Below are positions 26,001 to 38,900 of a DNA stretch of 64,000 nucleotides, piece by piece. Each line of letters opens with the position of its first letter. Positions within the stretch are counted from its first letter, which is position 1. The DNA is from Micromussa lordhowensis (Eukaryota > Cnidaria > Anthozoa > Scleractinia > Lobophylliidae): the NCBI GenBank assembly GCA_964020085.1, contig OZ026601.1, forward strand, positions 28,930,618 to 28,994,617. The letters are read 5' to 3'. Position numbers and translations under genes: made by a program. The notes below the pieces were generated by a model. It ran no database searches. It saw nothing but the letters and a program-made list of their open reading frames with translations, and had not been told where the DNA came from.

Positions 26001-29000
26001 GTAAAATGTTGTCCTATGTTTGCACTTCAAGTGCATACTAATAAGGAGATGATGCCATTTGCGCCAGGATGTTTTTGAAGCCCCTATAGTCGGCCTACTT
26101 TTTTGAGCATTTTCCCTTGGTCCCCCCTTGGCAAAATCTCAGAAAATGGCCGATTTAGGTGTCCTTGCCAAATTTGTCATAACTCGGCTCTACGGACACT
26201 TATGGAGCCGCAGTTTGCAGAAAAATGTTGTCCTATGTTTGCACTTTAAGTGCATACTAATTAGGAGATGATGCCATTTGCGCCAGGATGTTTTTGAAGC
26301 CCCTATAGTCGGCCTACTTTTTTGAGCATTTTCCCTTGGTCCCCCCTTGGCAAAATCTCAGAAAATGGCCGATTTAGGTGTCCTTGCCAAATTTGTCATA
26401 ACGTGGCTGTACGGACACTTATGGAGCCGCAGTTTGCAGAAAAATGTTGTCCTATGTTTGCACTTCAAGTGCATACTAATTAGGAGATGATGCCATTTGC
26501 GCCAGGGTGTTTTTGAAGCCCCTATAGTCGGCCTACTTTTTTGAGCATTTTCCCTTGGTCCCCCCTTGGCAAAATCTCAGAAAAGGGCCGATTTAAGTAA
26601 CCTTGCCAAATTTGTCATAACTCGGCTATACGGACACTTATGGAGCCGCAGTTTGCAGCAAAATGTTGTCGTATGTTTGCACTTCAAGTGAATACTAATT
26701 AGGAGATGATGCCATTTGCGCCAGGGTGTTTTTGAAGCCTCTATAGTCGGCCTACCTTTTTGAGCATTTTCCCTTGGTCCCCCCTTGGCAAAATCTCAGA
26801 AAATGGCCGATTTAGGTGTCCTTGCCAAATTTGTCATAACTCGGCTATACGGACACTTATGGAGCCGCAGTTTGCAGCAAAATGTTGTCCTATCTTTGCA
26901 CTTTAAGTGCATACTAATTAGGAGATGATGCCATTTGTGCCAGGATGTTTTTGAAGCCCCTATAGTCGGCCTACTTTTTTGAGCATTTTCCCTTGGTCCC
27001 CCCTTGGCAAAATCTCAGAAAATGGCCGATTTAGGTGTCCTTGCCAAATTTGTCATAACTCGGCTATACGGACACTTATGGAGCCGCAGTTTGCAGCAAA
27101 ATGTTGTCCTATGTTTGCACCTCAAGTGCATACTAATAAGGAGATGATGCCATTTGCGCCAGGATGTTTTTGAAGCCCCTATAGTCGGCCTACTTTTTTG
27201 AGCATTTTCCCTTGGTCCCCCCTTGGCAAAATCTCAGAAAATGGCCGATTTAGGTGTCCTTGCCAAATTTGTCATAACGCGGCTATACGGACACTTATGG
27301 AGCCGAAGTTTGCAGTAAAATGTTGTCCTATGTTTGCACTTCAAGTGCATACTAATAAGGAGATGATGCCATTTGCGCCAGGATGTTTTTGAAGCCCCTA
27401 TAGTCGGCCTACTCTTTTGAGCATTTTCCCTTGGTCCCCCCTTGGCAAAATCTCAGAAAATGGCCGATTTAGGTGTCCTTGCCAAATTTGTCATAACGCG
27501 GCTATACGGACACTTATGGAGCCGAAGTTTGCAGTAAAATGTTGTCCTATGTTTGCACTTCAAGTGCATACTAATAAGGAGATGATGCCATTTGCGCCAG
27601 GATGTTTTTGAAGCCCCTATAGTCGGCCTACTCTTTTGAGCATTTTCCCTTGGTCCCCCCTTGGCAAAATCTCAGAAAATGGCCGATTTAGGTGTCCTTG
27701 CCAAATTTGTCATAACGCGGCTCTACGGACACTTATGGAGCCGCAGTTTGCAGAAAAATGTTGTCCTATGTTTGCACTTCAAGTGCATACTAATTAGGAG
27801 ATGATGCCATTTGCGCCAGGGTGTTTTTGAAGCCCCTATAGTCGGCCTACTTTTTTGAGCATTTTCCCTTGGTCCCCCCTTGGCAAAATCTCAGAAAATG
27901 GCCGATTTAGGTGTCCCTGCCAAATTTGTCATAACTCGGCTATACGGACACTTATGGAGCCGAAGTTTGCAGTAAAATGTTGTCCTATGTTTGGACTTCA
28001 AGTGCATACTAATAAGGAGATGATGCCATTTGCGCCAGGATGTTTTTGAAGCCCCTATAGTCGGCCTACTTTTTTGAGCATTTTCCCTTGGTCCCCCCTT
28101 GGCAAAATCTCAGAAAATGGCCGATTTAGGTGTCCTTGCCAAATTTGTCATAACGCGGCTCTACGGACACTTATGGAGCCGCAGTTTGCAGAAAAATGTT
28201 GTCCTATGTTTGCACTTCAAGTGCATACTAATTAGGAGATGATGCCATTTGCGCCAGGTGTTTTTGAAGCCCCTATAGTCGGCCTACTTTTTTGAGCATT
28301 TTCCCTTGGTCCCCCCTTGGCAAAATCTCAGAAAAGGGCCGATTTAAGTAACCTTGCCAAATTTGTCATAACTCGGCTATACGGACACTTATGGAGCCGC
28401 AGTTTGCAGCAAAATGTTGTCCTATGTTTGCACTTCAAGTGAATACTAATTAGGAGATGATGCCATTTGCGCCAGGGTGTTTTTGAAGCCTCTATAGTCG
28501 GCCTACTTTTTTTAGCATTTTCCCTTGGTCCCCCCTTGGCAAAATCTCAGAAAATGGCCGATTTAGGTGTCCTTGCCAAATTTGTCATAACTCGGCTATA
28601 CGGAAACTTATGGAGCCGCAGTTTGCAGCAAAATGTTGTCCTATCTTTGCACTTTAAGTGCATACTAATTAGGAGATGATGCCATTTGTGCCAGGATGTT
28701 TTTGAAGCCCCTATAGTCGGCCTACTTTTTTGAGCATTTTCCCTTGGTCCCCCCTTGGCAAAATCTCAGAAAATGGCCGATTTAGGTGTCCTTGCCAAAT
28801 TTGTCATAACTCGGCTATACGGACACTTATGGAGCCGCAGTTTGCAGCAAAATGTTGTCCTATGTTTGCACTTCAAGTGCATACTAATAAGGAGATGATG
28901 CCATTTGCGCCAGGATGTTTTTGAAGCCCCTATAGTCGGCCTACTTTTTTGAGCATTTTCCCTTGGTCCCCCCTTGGCAAAATCTCAGAAAATGGCCGAT

Positions 29001-31140
29001 TTAGGTGTCCTTGCCAAATTTGTCATAACGCGGCTCTACGGACACTTATGGAGCCGCAGTTTACAGAAAAATGTTGTCCTATGTTTGCACTTCAAGTGTA
29101 TACTAATTAGGAGATGATGCCATTTGCGCCAGGTGTTTTTGAAGCCCCTATAGTCGGCCTACTTTTTTGACCATTTTCCCTTGGTCCCCCCTTGGCAAAA
29201 TCTCAGAAAAGGGCCGATTTAAGTAACCTTGCCAAATTTGTCATAACTCGGCTATACGGACACTTATGGAGCCGCAGTTTGCAGCAAAATGTTGTCCTAT
29301 GTTTGCACTTCCAGTGCATACTAATTAGGAGATGATGCCATTTGCGCCAGGGTGTTTTTGAAGCCCCTATAGTCGGCCTACTTTTTTGAGCATTTTCCCT
29401 TGGTCCCCCCTTGGCAAAATCTCAGAAAATGGCCGATTTAGGTGTCCTTGCCAAATTTGTCATAACTCGGCTTTACCGACACTTATGGAGCCGCAGTTTG
29501 CAGCAAAATATTGTCCTATGTTTGCACTTCAAGTGCATACTAATTAGGAGATGATGCCATTTGCGCCAGGGTGTTTTTGAAGCCCCTATAGTCGGCCTAC
29601 TTTTTTGAGCATTTTCCCTTGGTCCCCCCTTGGCAAAATCTCAGAAAATGGCCGATTTAGGTGTCCTTGCCAAATTCGGCTATACGGACACTTATGGAGC
29701 CGCAGTTTGCAGCAAAATGTTGTCCTATGTTTGCACGTCAAGTGCATACCAATAAGGAGATGATGCCATTTGCGCCAGGATGTTTTTGAAGCCCCTATAG
29801 TCGGCCTACTTTTTTGAGCATTTTCCCTTGGTCCCCCCTTGGCAAAATCTCAGAAAATGGCCGATTTAGGTGTCCTTGCCAAATTTGTCATAACTCGGCT
29901 ATACGGACACTTATGGAGCCGAAGTTTGCAGTAAAATGTTGTCCTATGTTTGCACTTCAAGTGCATACTAATAAGGAGATGATGCCATTTGCGCCAGGAT
30001 GTTTTTGAAGCCCCTATAGTCGGCCTACTTTTTTGAGCATTTTCCCTTGGTCCCCCCTTGGCAAAATCTCAGAAAATGGCCGATTTAGGTGTCCTTGCCA
30101 AATTTGTCATAACTCGGCTCTACGGACACTTATGGAGCCGCAGTTTGCAGAAAAATGTTGTCCTATGTTTGCACTTTAAGTGCATACTAATTAGGAGATG
30201 ATGCCATTTGCGCCAGGATGTTTTTGAAGCCCCTATAGTCGGCCTACTTTTTTGAGCATTTTCCCTTGGTCCCCCCTTGGCAAAATCTCAGAAAATGGCC
30301 GATTTAGGTGTCCTTGCCAAATTTGTCATAACGTGGCTATACGGACACTTATGGAGCCGAAGTTTGCAGTAAAATGTTGTCCTATGTTTGGACTTCAAGT
30401 GCATACTAATAAGGAGATGATGCCATTTGCGCCAGGATGTTTTTGAAGCCCCTATAGTCGGCCTACTTTTTTGAGCATTTTCCCTTGGTCCCCCCTTGGC
30501 AAAATCTCAGAAAATGGCCGATTTAGGTGTCCTTGCCAAATTTGTCATAACGTGGCTGTACGGACACTTATGGAGCCGCAGTTTGCAGAAAAATGTTGTC
30601 CTATGTTTGCACTTCAAGTGCATACTAATTAGGAGATGATGCCATTTGCGCCAGGGTGTTTTTGAAGCCCCTATAGTCGGCCTACTTTTTTGAGCATTTT
30701 CCCTTGGTCCCCGCTTGGCAAAATCTCAGAAAAGGGCCGATTTAAGTAACCTTGCCAAATTTGTCATAACTCGGCTATACGGACACTTATGGAGCCGCAG
30801 TTTGCAGCAAAATGTTGTCCTATGTTTGCACTTTAAGTGAATACTAATTAGGAGATGATGCCATTTGCGCCAGGGTGTTTTTGAAGCCTCTATAGTCGGC
30901 CTACTTTTTTGAGCATTTTCCCTTGTTCCCCCCTTGGCAAAATCTCAGAAAATGGCCGATTTAGGTGTCCTTGCCAAATTTGTCATAACTCGGCTATACG
31001 GACACTTATGGAGCCGCAGTTTGCAGCAAAATGTTGTCCTATCTTTGCACTTTAAGTGCATACTAATTAGGAGATGATGCCATTTGTGCCAGGATGTTTT
31101 TGAAGCCCCTATAGTCGGCCTACTTTTTTGAGCATTTTCC
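20100..31140. repeat. Direct segmental duplication, period 5,456 bp
   Basis: The order of monomer variants from about 20.1 to 25.7 kb recurs at about 25.5 to 31.1 kb. Landmarks 20428/25884, 21523/26979, 21742/27198, 21961/27417, 22399/27855 and 23274/28730 are each exactly 5,456 bp apart. After 24160 the offset becomes 5,453 because the first copy carries a 3-bp-longer local rewrite (see the small feature there). The ends of the duplicated tract are estimates. Confidence 0.8.
24155..24182. repeat. Local template-switch rewrite inside one monomer
   Basis: Where almost every other monomer has CCCTTGGTCCCCCCTTGGC, this one has CCCTTGGCATTTTTCCCTTGG followed by the usual CAAAATCTC. The C-run is replaced by a second copy of the CATTTTCCCTTGG block that lies just upstream, with a net gain of 3 bp. 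This fits a slippage or template switch between two CCTTGG boxes. The related copy 5.45 kb downstream lacks it, so it arose after, or was lost around, that duplication. Confidence 0.7.
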
Positions 31141-34100
31141 CTGGGTCCCCCCTTGGCAAAATCTCAGAAAATGGCCGATTTAGGTGTCCTTGCCAAATTT
31201 GTCATAACGCGGCTCTACGGACACTTATGGAGCCGCAGTTTGCAGAAAAATGTTGTCCTATGTTTGCACTTCAAGTGCATACTAATTAGGAGATGATGCC
31301 ATTTGCGCCAGGTGTTTTTGAAGCCCCTATAGTCGGCCTACTTTTTTGAGCATTTTCCCTTGGTCCCCCCTTGGCAAAATCTCAGAAAAGGGCCGATTTA
31401 AGTAACCTTGCCAAATTTGTCATAACTCGGCTATACGGACACTTATGGAGCCGCAGTTTGCAGCAAAATGTTGTCCTATCTTAGCACTTTAAGTGCATAC
31501 TAATTAGGAGATGATGCCATTTGTGCCAGGATGTTTTTGAAGCCCCTATAGTCGGCCTACTTTTTTGAGCATTTTCCCTTGGTCCCCCCTTGGCAAAATC
31601 TCAGAAAATGGCCGATTTAGGTGTCCTTGCCAAATTTGTCATAACGCGGCTATACGGACACTTATGGAGCCGAAGTTTGCAGTAAAATGTTGTCCTATGT
31701 TTGCACTTCAAGTGCATACTAATAAGGAGATGATGCCATTTGCGCCAGGATGTTTTTGAAGCCCCTATAGTCGGCCTACTCTTTTGAGCATTTTCCCTTG
31801 GTCCCCCCTTGGCAAAATCTCAGAAAATGGCCGATTTAGGTGTCCTTGCCAAATTTGTCATAACGCGGCTATACGGACACTTATGGAGCCGAAGTTTGCA
31901 GTAAAATGTTGTCCTATGTTTGCACTTCAAGTGCATACTAATAAGGAGATGATGCCATTTGCGCCAGGATGTTTTTGAAGCCCCTATAGTCGGCCTACTC
32001 TTTTGAGCATTTTCCCTTGGTCCCCCCTTGGCAAAATCTCAGAAAATGGCCGATTTAGGTGTCCTTGCCAAATTTGTCATAACGCGGCTCTACGGACACT
32101 TATGGAGCCGCAGTTTGCAGAAAAATGTTGTCCTATGTTTGCACTTCAAGTGCATACTAATTAGGAGATGATGCCATTTGCGCCAGGGTGTTTTTGAAGC
32201 CCCTATAGTCGGCCTACTTTTTTGAGCATTTTCCCTTGGTCCCCCCTTGGCAAAATCTCAGAAAATGGCCGATTTAGGTGTCCCTGCCAAATTTGTCATA
32301 ACTCGGCTATACGGACACTTATGGAGCCGAAGTTTGCAGTAAAATGTTGTCCTATGTTTGGACTTCAAGTGCATACTAATAAGGAGATGATGCCATTTGC
32401 GCCAGGATGTTTTTGAAGCCCCTATAGTCGGCCTACTTTTTTGAGCATTTTCCCTTGGTCCCCCCTTGGCAAAATCTCAGAAAATGGCCGATTTAGGTGT
32501 CCTTGCCAAATTTGTCATAACGCGGCTCTACGGACACTTATGGAGCCGCAGTTTGCAGAAAAATGTTGTCCTATGTTTGCACTTCAAGTGCATACTAATT
32601 AGGAGATGATGCCATTTGCGCCAGGTGTTTTTGAAGCCCCTATAGTCGGCCTACTTTTTTGAGCATTTTCCCTTGGTCCCCCCTTGGCAAAATCTCAGAA
32701 AAGGGCCGATTTAAGTAACCTTGCCAAATTTGTCATAACTCGGCTATACGGACACTTATGGAGCCGCAGTTTGCAGCAAAATGTTGTCCTATGTTTGCAC
32801 TTCAAGTGAATACTAATTAGGAGATGATGCCATTTGCGCCAGGGTGTTTTTGAAGCCTCTATAGTCGGCCTACTTTTTTTAGCATTTTCCCTTGGTCCCC
32901 CCTTGGCAAAATCTCAGAAAATGGCCGATTTAGGTGTCCTTGCCAAATTTGTCATAACTCGGCTATACGGAAACTTATGGAGCCGCAGTTTGCAGCAAAA
33001 TGTTGTCCTATCTTTGCACTTTAAGTGCATACTAATTAGGAGATGATGCCATTTGTGCCAGGATGTTTTTGAAGCCCCTATAGTCGGCCTACTTTTTTGA
33101 GCATTTTCCCTTGGTCCCCCCTTGGCAAAATCTCAGAAAATGGCCGATTTAGGTGTCCTTGCCAAATTTGTCATAACTCGGCTATACGGACACTTATGGA
33201 GCCGCAGTTTGCAGCAAAATGTTGTCCTATGTTTGCACTTCAAGTGCATACTAATAAGGAGATGATGCCATTTGCGCCAGGATGTTTTTGAAGCCCCTAT
33301 AGTCGGCCTACTTTTTTGAGCATTTTCCCTTGGTCCCCCCTTGGCAAAATCTCAGAAAATGGCCGATTTAGGTGTCCTTGCCAAATTTGTCATAACGCGG
33401 CTCTACGGACACTTATGGAGCCGCAGTTTACAGAAAAATGTTGTCCTATGTTTGCACTTCAAGTGTATACTAATTAGGAGATGATGCCATTTGCGCCAGG
33501 TGTTTTTGAAGCCCCTATAGTCGGCCTACTTTTTTGACCATTTTCCCTTGGTCCCCCCTTGGCAAAATCTCAGAAAAGGGCCGATTTAAGTAACCTTGCC
33601 AAATTTGTCATAACTCGGCTATACGGACACTTATGGAGCCGCAGTTTGCAGCAAAATGTTGTCCTATGTTTGCACTTCCAGTGCATACTAATTAGGAGAT
33701 GATGCCATTTGCGCCAGGGTGTTTTTGAAGCCCCTATAGTCGGCCTACTTTTTTGAGCATTTTCCCTTGGTCCCCCCTTGGCAAAATCTCAGAAAATGGC
33801 CGATTTAGGTGTCCTTGCCAAATTTGTCATAACTCGGCTTTACCGACACTTATGGAGCCGCAGTTTGCAGCAAAATATTGTCCTATGTTTGCACTTCAAG
33901 TGCATACTAATTAGGAGATGATGCCATTTGCGCCAGGGTGTTTTTGAAGCCCCTATAGTCGGCCTACTTTTTTGAGCATTTTCCCTTGGTCCCCCCTTGG
34001 CAAAATCTCAGAAAATGGCCGATTTAGGTGTCCTTGCCAAATTCGGCTATACGGACACTTATGGAGCCGCAGTTTGCAGCAAAATGTTGTCCTATGTTTG

Positions 34101-35931
34101 CACGTCAAGTGCATACCAATAAGGAGATGATGCCATTTGCGCCAGGATGTTTTTGAAGCCCCTATAGTCGGCCTACTTTTTTGAGCATTTTCCCTTGGTC
34201 CCCCCTTGGCAAAATCTCAGAAAATGGCCGATTTAGGTGTCCTTGCCAAATTTGTCATAACTCGGCTATACGGACACTTATGGAGCCGAAGTTTGCAGTA
34301 AAATGTTGTCCTATGTTTGCACTTCAAGTTCATACTAATAAGGAGATGATGCCATTTGCGCCAGGATGTTTTTGAAGCCCCTATAGTCGGCCTACTTTTT
34401 TGAGCATTTTCCCTTGGTCCCCCCTTGGCAAAATCTCAGAAAATGGCCGATTTAGGTGTCCTTGCCAAATTTGTCATAACTCGGCTCTACGGACACTTAT
34501 GGAGCCGCAGTTTGCAGAAAAATGTTGTCCTATGTTTGCACTTTAAGTGCATACTAATTAGGAGATGATGCCATTTGCGCCAGGATGTTTTTGAAGCCCC
34601 TATAGTCGGCCTACTTTTTTGAGCATTTTCCCTTGGTCCCCCCTTGGCAAAATCTCAGAAAATGGCCGATTTAGGTGTCCTTGCCAAATTTGTCATAACG
34701 TGGCTATACGGACACTTATGGAGCCGAAGTTTGCAGTAAAATGTTGTCCTATGTTTGGACTTCAAGTGCATACTAATAAGGAGATGATGCCATTTGCGCC
34801 AGGATGTTTTTGAAGCCCCTATAGTCGGCCTACTTTTTTTAGCATTTTCCCTTGGTCCCCCCTTGGCAAAATCTCAGAAAATGGCCGATTTAGGTGTCCT
34901 TGCCAAATTTGTCATAACGTGGCTGTACGGACACTTATGGAGCCGCAGTTTGCAGAAAAATGTTGTCCTATGTTTGCACTTCAAGTGCATACTAATTAGG
35001 AGATGATGCCATTTGCGCCAGGGTGTTTTTGAAGCCCCTATAGTCGGCCTACTTTTTTGAGCATTTTCCCTTGGTCCCCGCTTGGCAAAATCTCAGAAAA
35101 GGGCCGATTTAAGTAACCTTGCCAAATTTGTCATAACTCGGCTATACGGACACTTATGGAGCCGCAGTTTGCAGCAAAATGTTGTCCTATGTTTGCACTT
35201 TAAGTGAATACTAATTAGGAGATGATGCCATTTGCGCCAGGGTGTTTTTGAAGCCTCTATAGTCGGCCTACTTTTTTGAGCATTTTCCCTTGTTCCCCCC
35301 TTGGCAAAATCTCAGAAAATGGCCGATTTAGGTGTCCTTGCCAAATTTGTCATAACTCGGCTATACGGACACTTATGGAGCCGCAGTTTGCAGCAAAATG
35401 TTGTCCTATCTTTGCACTTTAAGTGCATACTAATTAGGAGATGATGCCATTTGTGCCAGGATGTTTTTGAAGCCCCTATAGTCGGCCTACTTTTTTGAGC
35501 ATTTTCCCTGGGTCCCCCCTTGGCAAAATCTCAGAAAATGGCCGATTTAGGTGTCCTTGCCAAATTTGTCATAACGCGGCTCTACGGACACTTATGGAGC
35601 CGCAGTTTGCAGAAAAATGTTGTCCTATGTTTGCACTTCAAGTGCATACTAATTAGGAGATGATGCCATTTGCGCCAGGTGTTTTTGAAGCCCCTATAGT
35701 CGGCCTACTTTTTTGAGCATTTTCCCTTGGTCCCCCCTTGGCAAAATCTCAGAAAAGGGCCGATTTAAGTAACCTTGCCAAATTTGTCATAACTCGGCTA
35801 TACGGACACTTATGGAGCCGCAGTTTGCAGCAAAATGTTGTCCTATCTTAGCACTTTAAGTGCATACTAATTAGGAGATGATGCCATTTGTGCCAGGATG
35901 TTTTTGAAGCCCCTATAGTCGGCCTACTTTT
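27198..35931. repeat. Two-copy higher-order unit, period 4,367 bp
   Basis: Bases 27198-31564 and 31565-35931 carry the same series of about 20 monomers. Landmarks 27855/32222, 28467/32834, 28730/33097, 29814/34181 and 30252/34619 are all 4,367 bp apart, and the rare CCCTGGGTCC variant appears at about 31138 and 35505. The unit overlaps the 5,456-bp duplication, so one tract exists in three related copies (from about 21742, 27198 and 31565). The two copies here look nearly identical, which implies a recent event. Confidence 0.8.
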
Positions 35932-38900
35932 TTGAGCATTTTCCCTTGGTCCCCCCTTGGCAAAATCTCAGAAAATGGCCGATTTAGGTGTCCTTGCCAA
36001 ATTTGTCATAACTCGGCTATATGGACACTTATGGAGCCGCAGTTTGCAGCAAAATGTTGTCCTATGTTTGCACGTCAAGTGCATACTAATTAGGAGATGA
36101 TGCCATTTTGCGCCAGGGTGTTTTTGAAGCCCCTATAGTCGGCCTACTTTTTTGAGCATTTTCCCTTGGTCCCCCCTTGGCAAAATCTCAGAAAATGGCC
36201 GATTTAGGTGTCCTTGCCAAATTTGTCATAACTCGGCTATACGGACACTTATGGAGCCGAAGTTTGCAGTAAAATGTTGTCCTATGTTTCACTTCAAGTG
36301 CATACTAATAAGGAGATGATGCCATTTGCGCCAGGATGTTTTTGAAGCCCCTATAGTCGGCCTACTTTTTTGAGCATTTTCCCTTGGTCCCCCCTTGGCA
36401 AAATCTCAGAAAATGGCCGATTTAGGTGTCCTTGCCAAATTTGTCATAACGCGGCTATACGGACACTTATGGAGCCGAAGTTTGCAGTAAAATGTTGTCC
36501 TATGTTTGCACTTCAAGTGCATACTAATAAGGAGATGATGCCATTTGCGCCAGGATGTTTTTGAAGCCCCTATAGTCGGCCTACTTTTTTGAGCATTTTC
36601 CCTTGGTCCCCCCTTGGCAAAATCTCAGAAAATGGCCGATTTAGGTGTCCTTGCCAAATTTGTCATAACGCGGCTCTACGGACACTTATGGAGCCGCAGT
36701 TTGCAGAAAAATGTTGTCCTATGTTTGCACTTCAAGTGCATACTAATTAGGAGATGATGCCATTTGCGCCAGGGTGTTTTTGAAGCCCCTATAGTCGGCC
36801 TACTTTTTTGAGCATTTTCCCTTGGTCCCCCCTTGGCAAAATCTCAGAAAATGGCCGATTTAGGTGTCCTTGCCAAATTTGTCATAACTCGGCTATACGG
36901 ACACTTATGGAGCCGAAGTTTGCAGTAAAATGTTGTCCTATGTTTCACTTCAAGTGCATACTAATAAGGAGATGATGCCATTTGCGCCAGGATGTTTTTG
37001 AAGCCCCTATAGTCGGCCTACTTTTTTGAGCATTTTCCCTTGGTCCCCCCTTGGCAAAATCTCAGAAAATGGCCGATTTAGGTGTCCTTGCCAAATTTGT
37101 CATAACTCGGCTATACGGACACTTATGGAGCCGAAGTTTGCAGTAAAATGTTGTCCTATGTTTGGACTTCAAGTGCATACTAATAAGGAGATGATGCCAT
37201 TTGCGCCAGGATGTTTTTGAAGCCCCTATAGTCGGCCTACTTTTTTGAGCATTTTCCCTTGGTCCCCCCTTGCCAAAATCTTAGAAAATGGCCGATTTAG
37301 GTGTCCTTGCCAAATTTGTCATAACGTGGCTGTACGGACACTTATGGAGCCGCAGTTTGCAGAAAAATGTTGTCCTATGTTTGCACTTCAAGTGCATACT
37401 AATTAGGAGATGATGCCATTTGCGCCAGGGTGTTTTTGAAGCCCCTATAGTCGGCCTACTTTTTTGAGCATTTTCCCTTGGTCCCCGCTTGGCAAAATCT
37501 CAGAAAAGGGCCGATTTAAGTAACCTTGCCAAATTTGTCATAACTCGGCTATACGGACACTTATGGAGCCGCAGTTTGCAGCAAAATGTTGTCCTATGTT
37601 TGCACTTTAAGTGAATACTAATTAGGAGATGATGCCATTTGCGCCAGGGTGTTTTTGAAGCCTCTATAGTCGGCCTACTTTTTTGAGCATTTTCCCTTGT
37701 TCCCCCCTTGGCAAAATCTCAGAAAATGGCCGATTTAGGTGTCCTTGCCAAATTTGTCATAACTCGGCTATACGGACACTTATGGAGCCGCAGTTTGCAG
37801 CAAAATGTTGTCCTATCTTTGCACTTTAAGTGCATACTAATTAGGAGATGATGCCATTTGTGCCAGGATGTTTTTGAAGCCCCTATAGTCGGCCTACTTT
37901 TTTGAGCATTTTCCCTTGGTCCCCCCTTGGCAAAATCTCAGAAAATGGCCGATTTAGGTGTCCTTGCCAAATTTGTCATAACTCGGCTATACGGACACTT
38001 ATGGAGCCGCAGTTTGCAGCAAAATGTTGTCCTATGTTTGCACGTCAAGTGCATACTAATAAGGAGATGATGCCATTTGCGCCAGGATGTTTTTGAAGCC
38101 CCTATAGTCGGCCTACTTTTTTGAGCATTTTCCCTTGGTCCCCCCTTGGCAAAATCTCAGAAAATGGCCGATTTAGGTGTCCTTGCCAAATTTGTCATAA
38201 CGCGGCTATACGGACACTTATGGAGCCGAAGTTTGCAGTAAAATGTTGTCCTATGTTTGCACTTCAAGTGCATACTAATAAGGAGATGATGCCATTTGCG
38301 CCAGGATGTTTTTGAAGCCCCTATAGTCGGCCTACTTTTTTGAGCATTTTCCCTTGGTCCCCCCTTGGCAAAATCTCAGAAAATGGCCGATTTAGGTGTC
38401 CTTGCCAAATTTGTCATAACGCGGCTCTACGGACACTTATGGAGCCGCAGTTTGCAGAAAAATGTTGTCCTATGTTTGCACTTCAAGTGCATACTAATTA
38501 GGAGATGATGCCATTTGCGCCAGGGTGTTTTTGAAGCCCCTATAGTCGGCCTACTTTTTTGAGCATTTTCCCTTGGTCCCCCCTTGGCAAAATCTCAGAA
38601 AATGGCCGATTTAGGTGTCCTTGCCAAATTTGTCATAACTCGGCTATACGGACACTTATGGAGCCGAAGTTTGCAGTAAAATGTTGTCCTATGTTTCACT
38701 TCAAGTGCATACTAATAAGGAGATGATGCCATTTGCGCCAGGATGTTTTTGAAGCCCCTATAGTCGGCCTACTTTTTTGAGCATTTTCCCTTGGTCCCCC
38801 CTTGGCAAAATCTCAGAAAATGGCCGATTTAGGTGTCCTTGCCAAATTTGTCATAACTCGGCTATACGGACACTTATGGAGCCGAAGTTTGCAGTAAAAT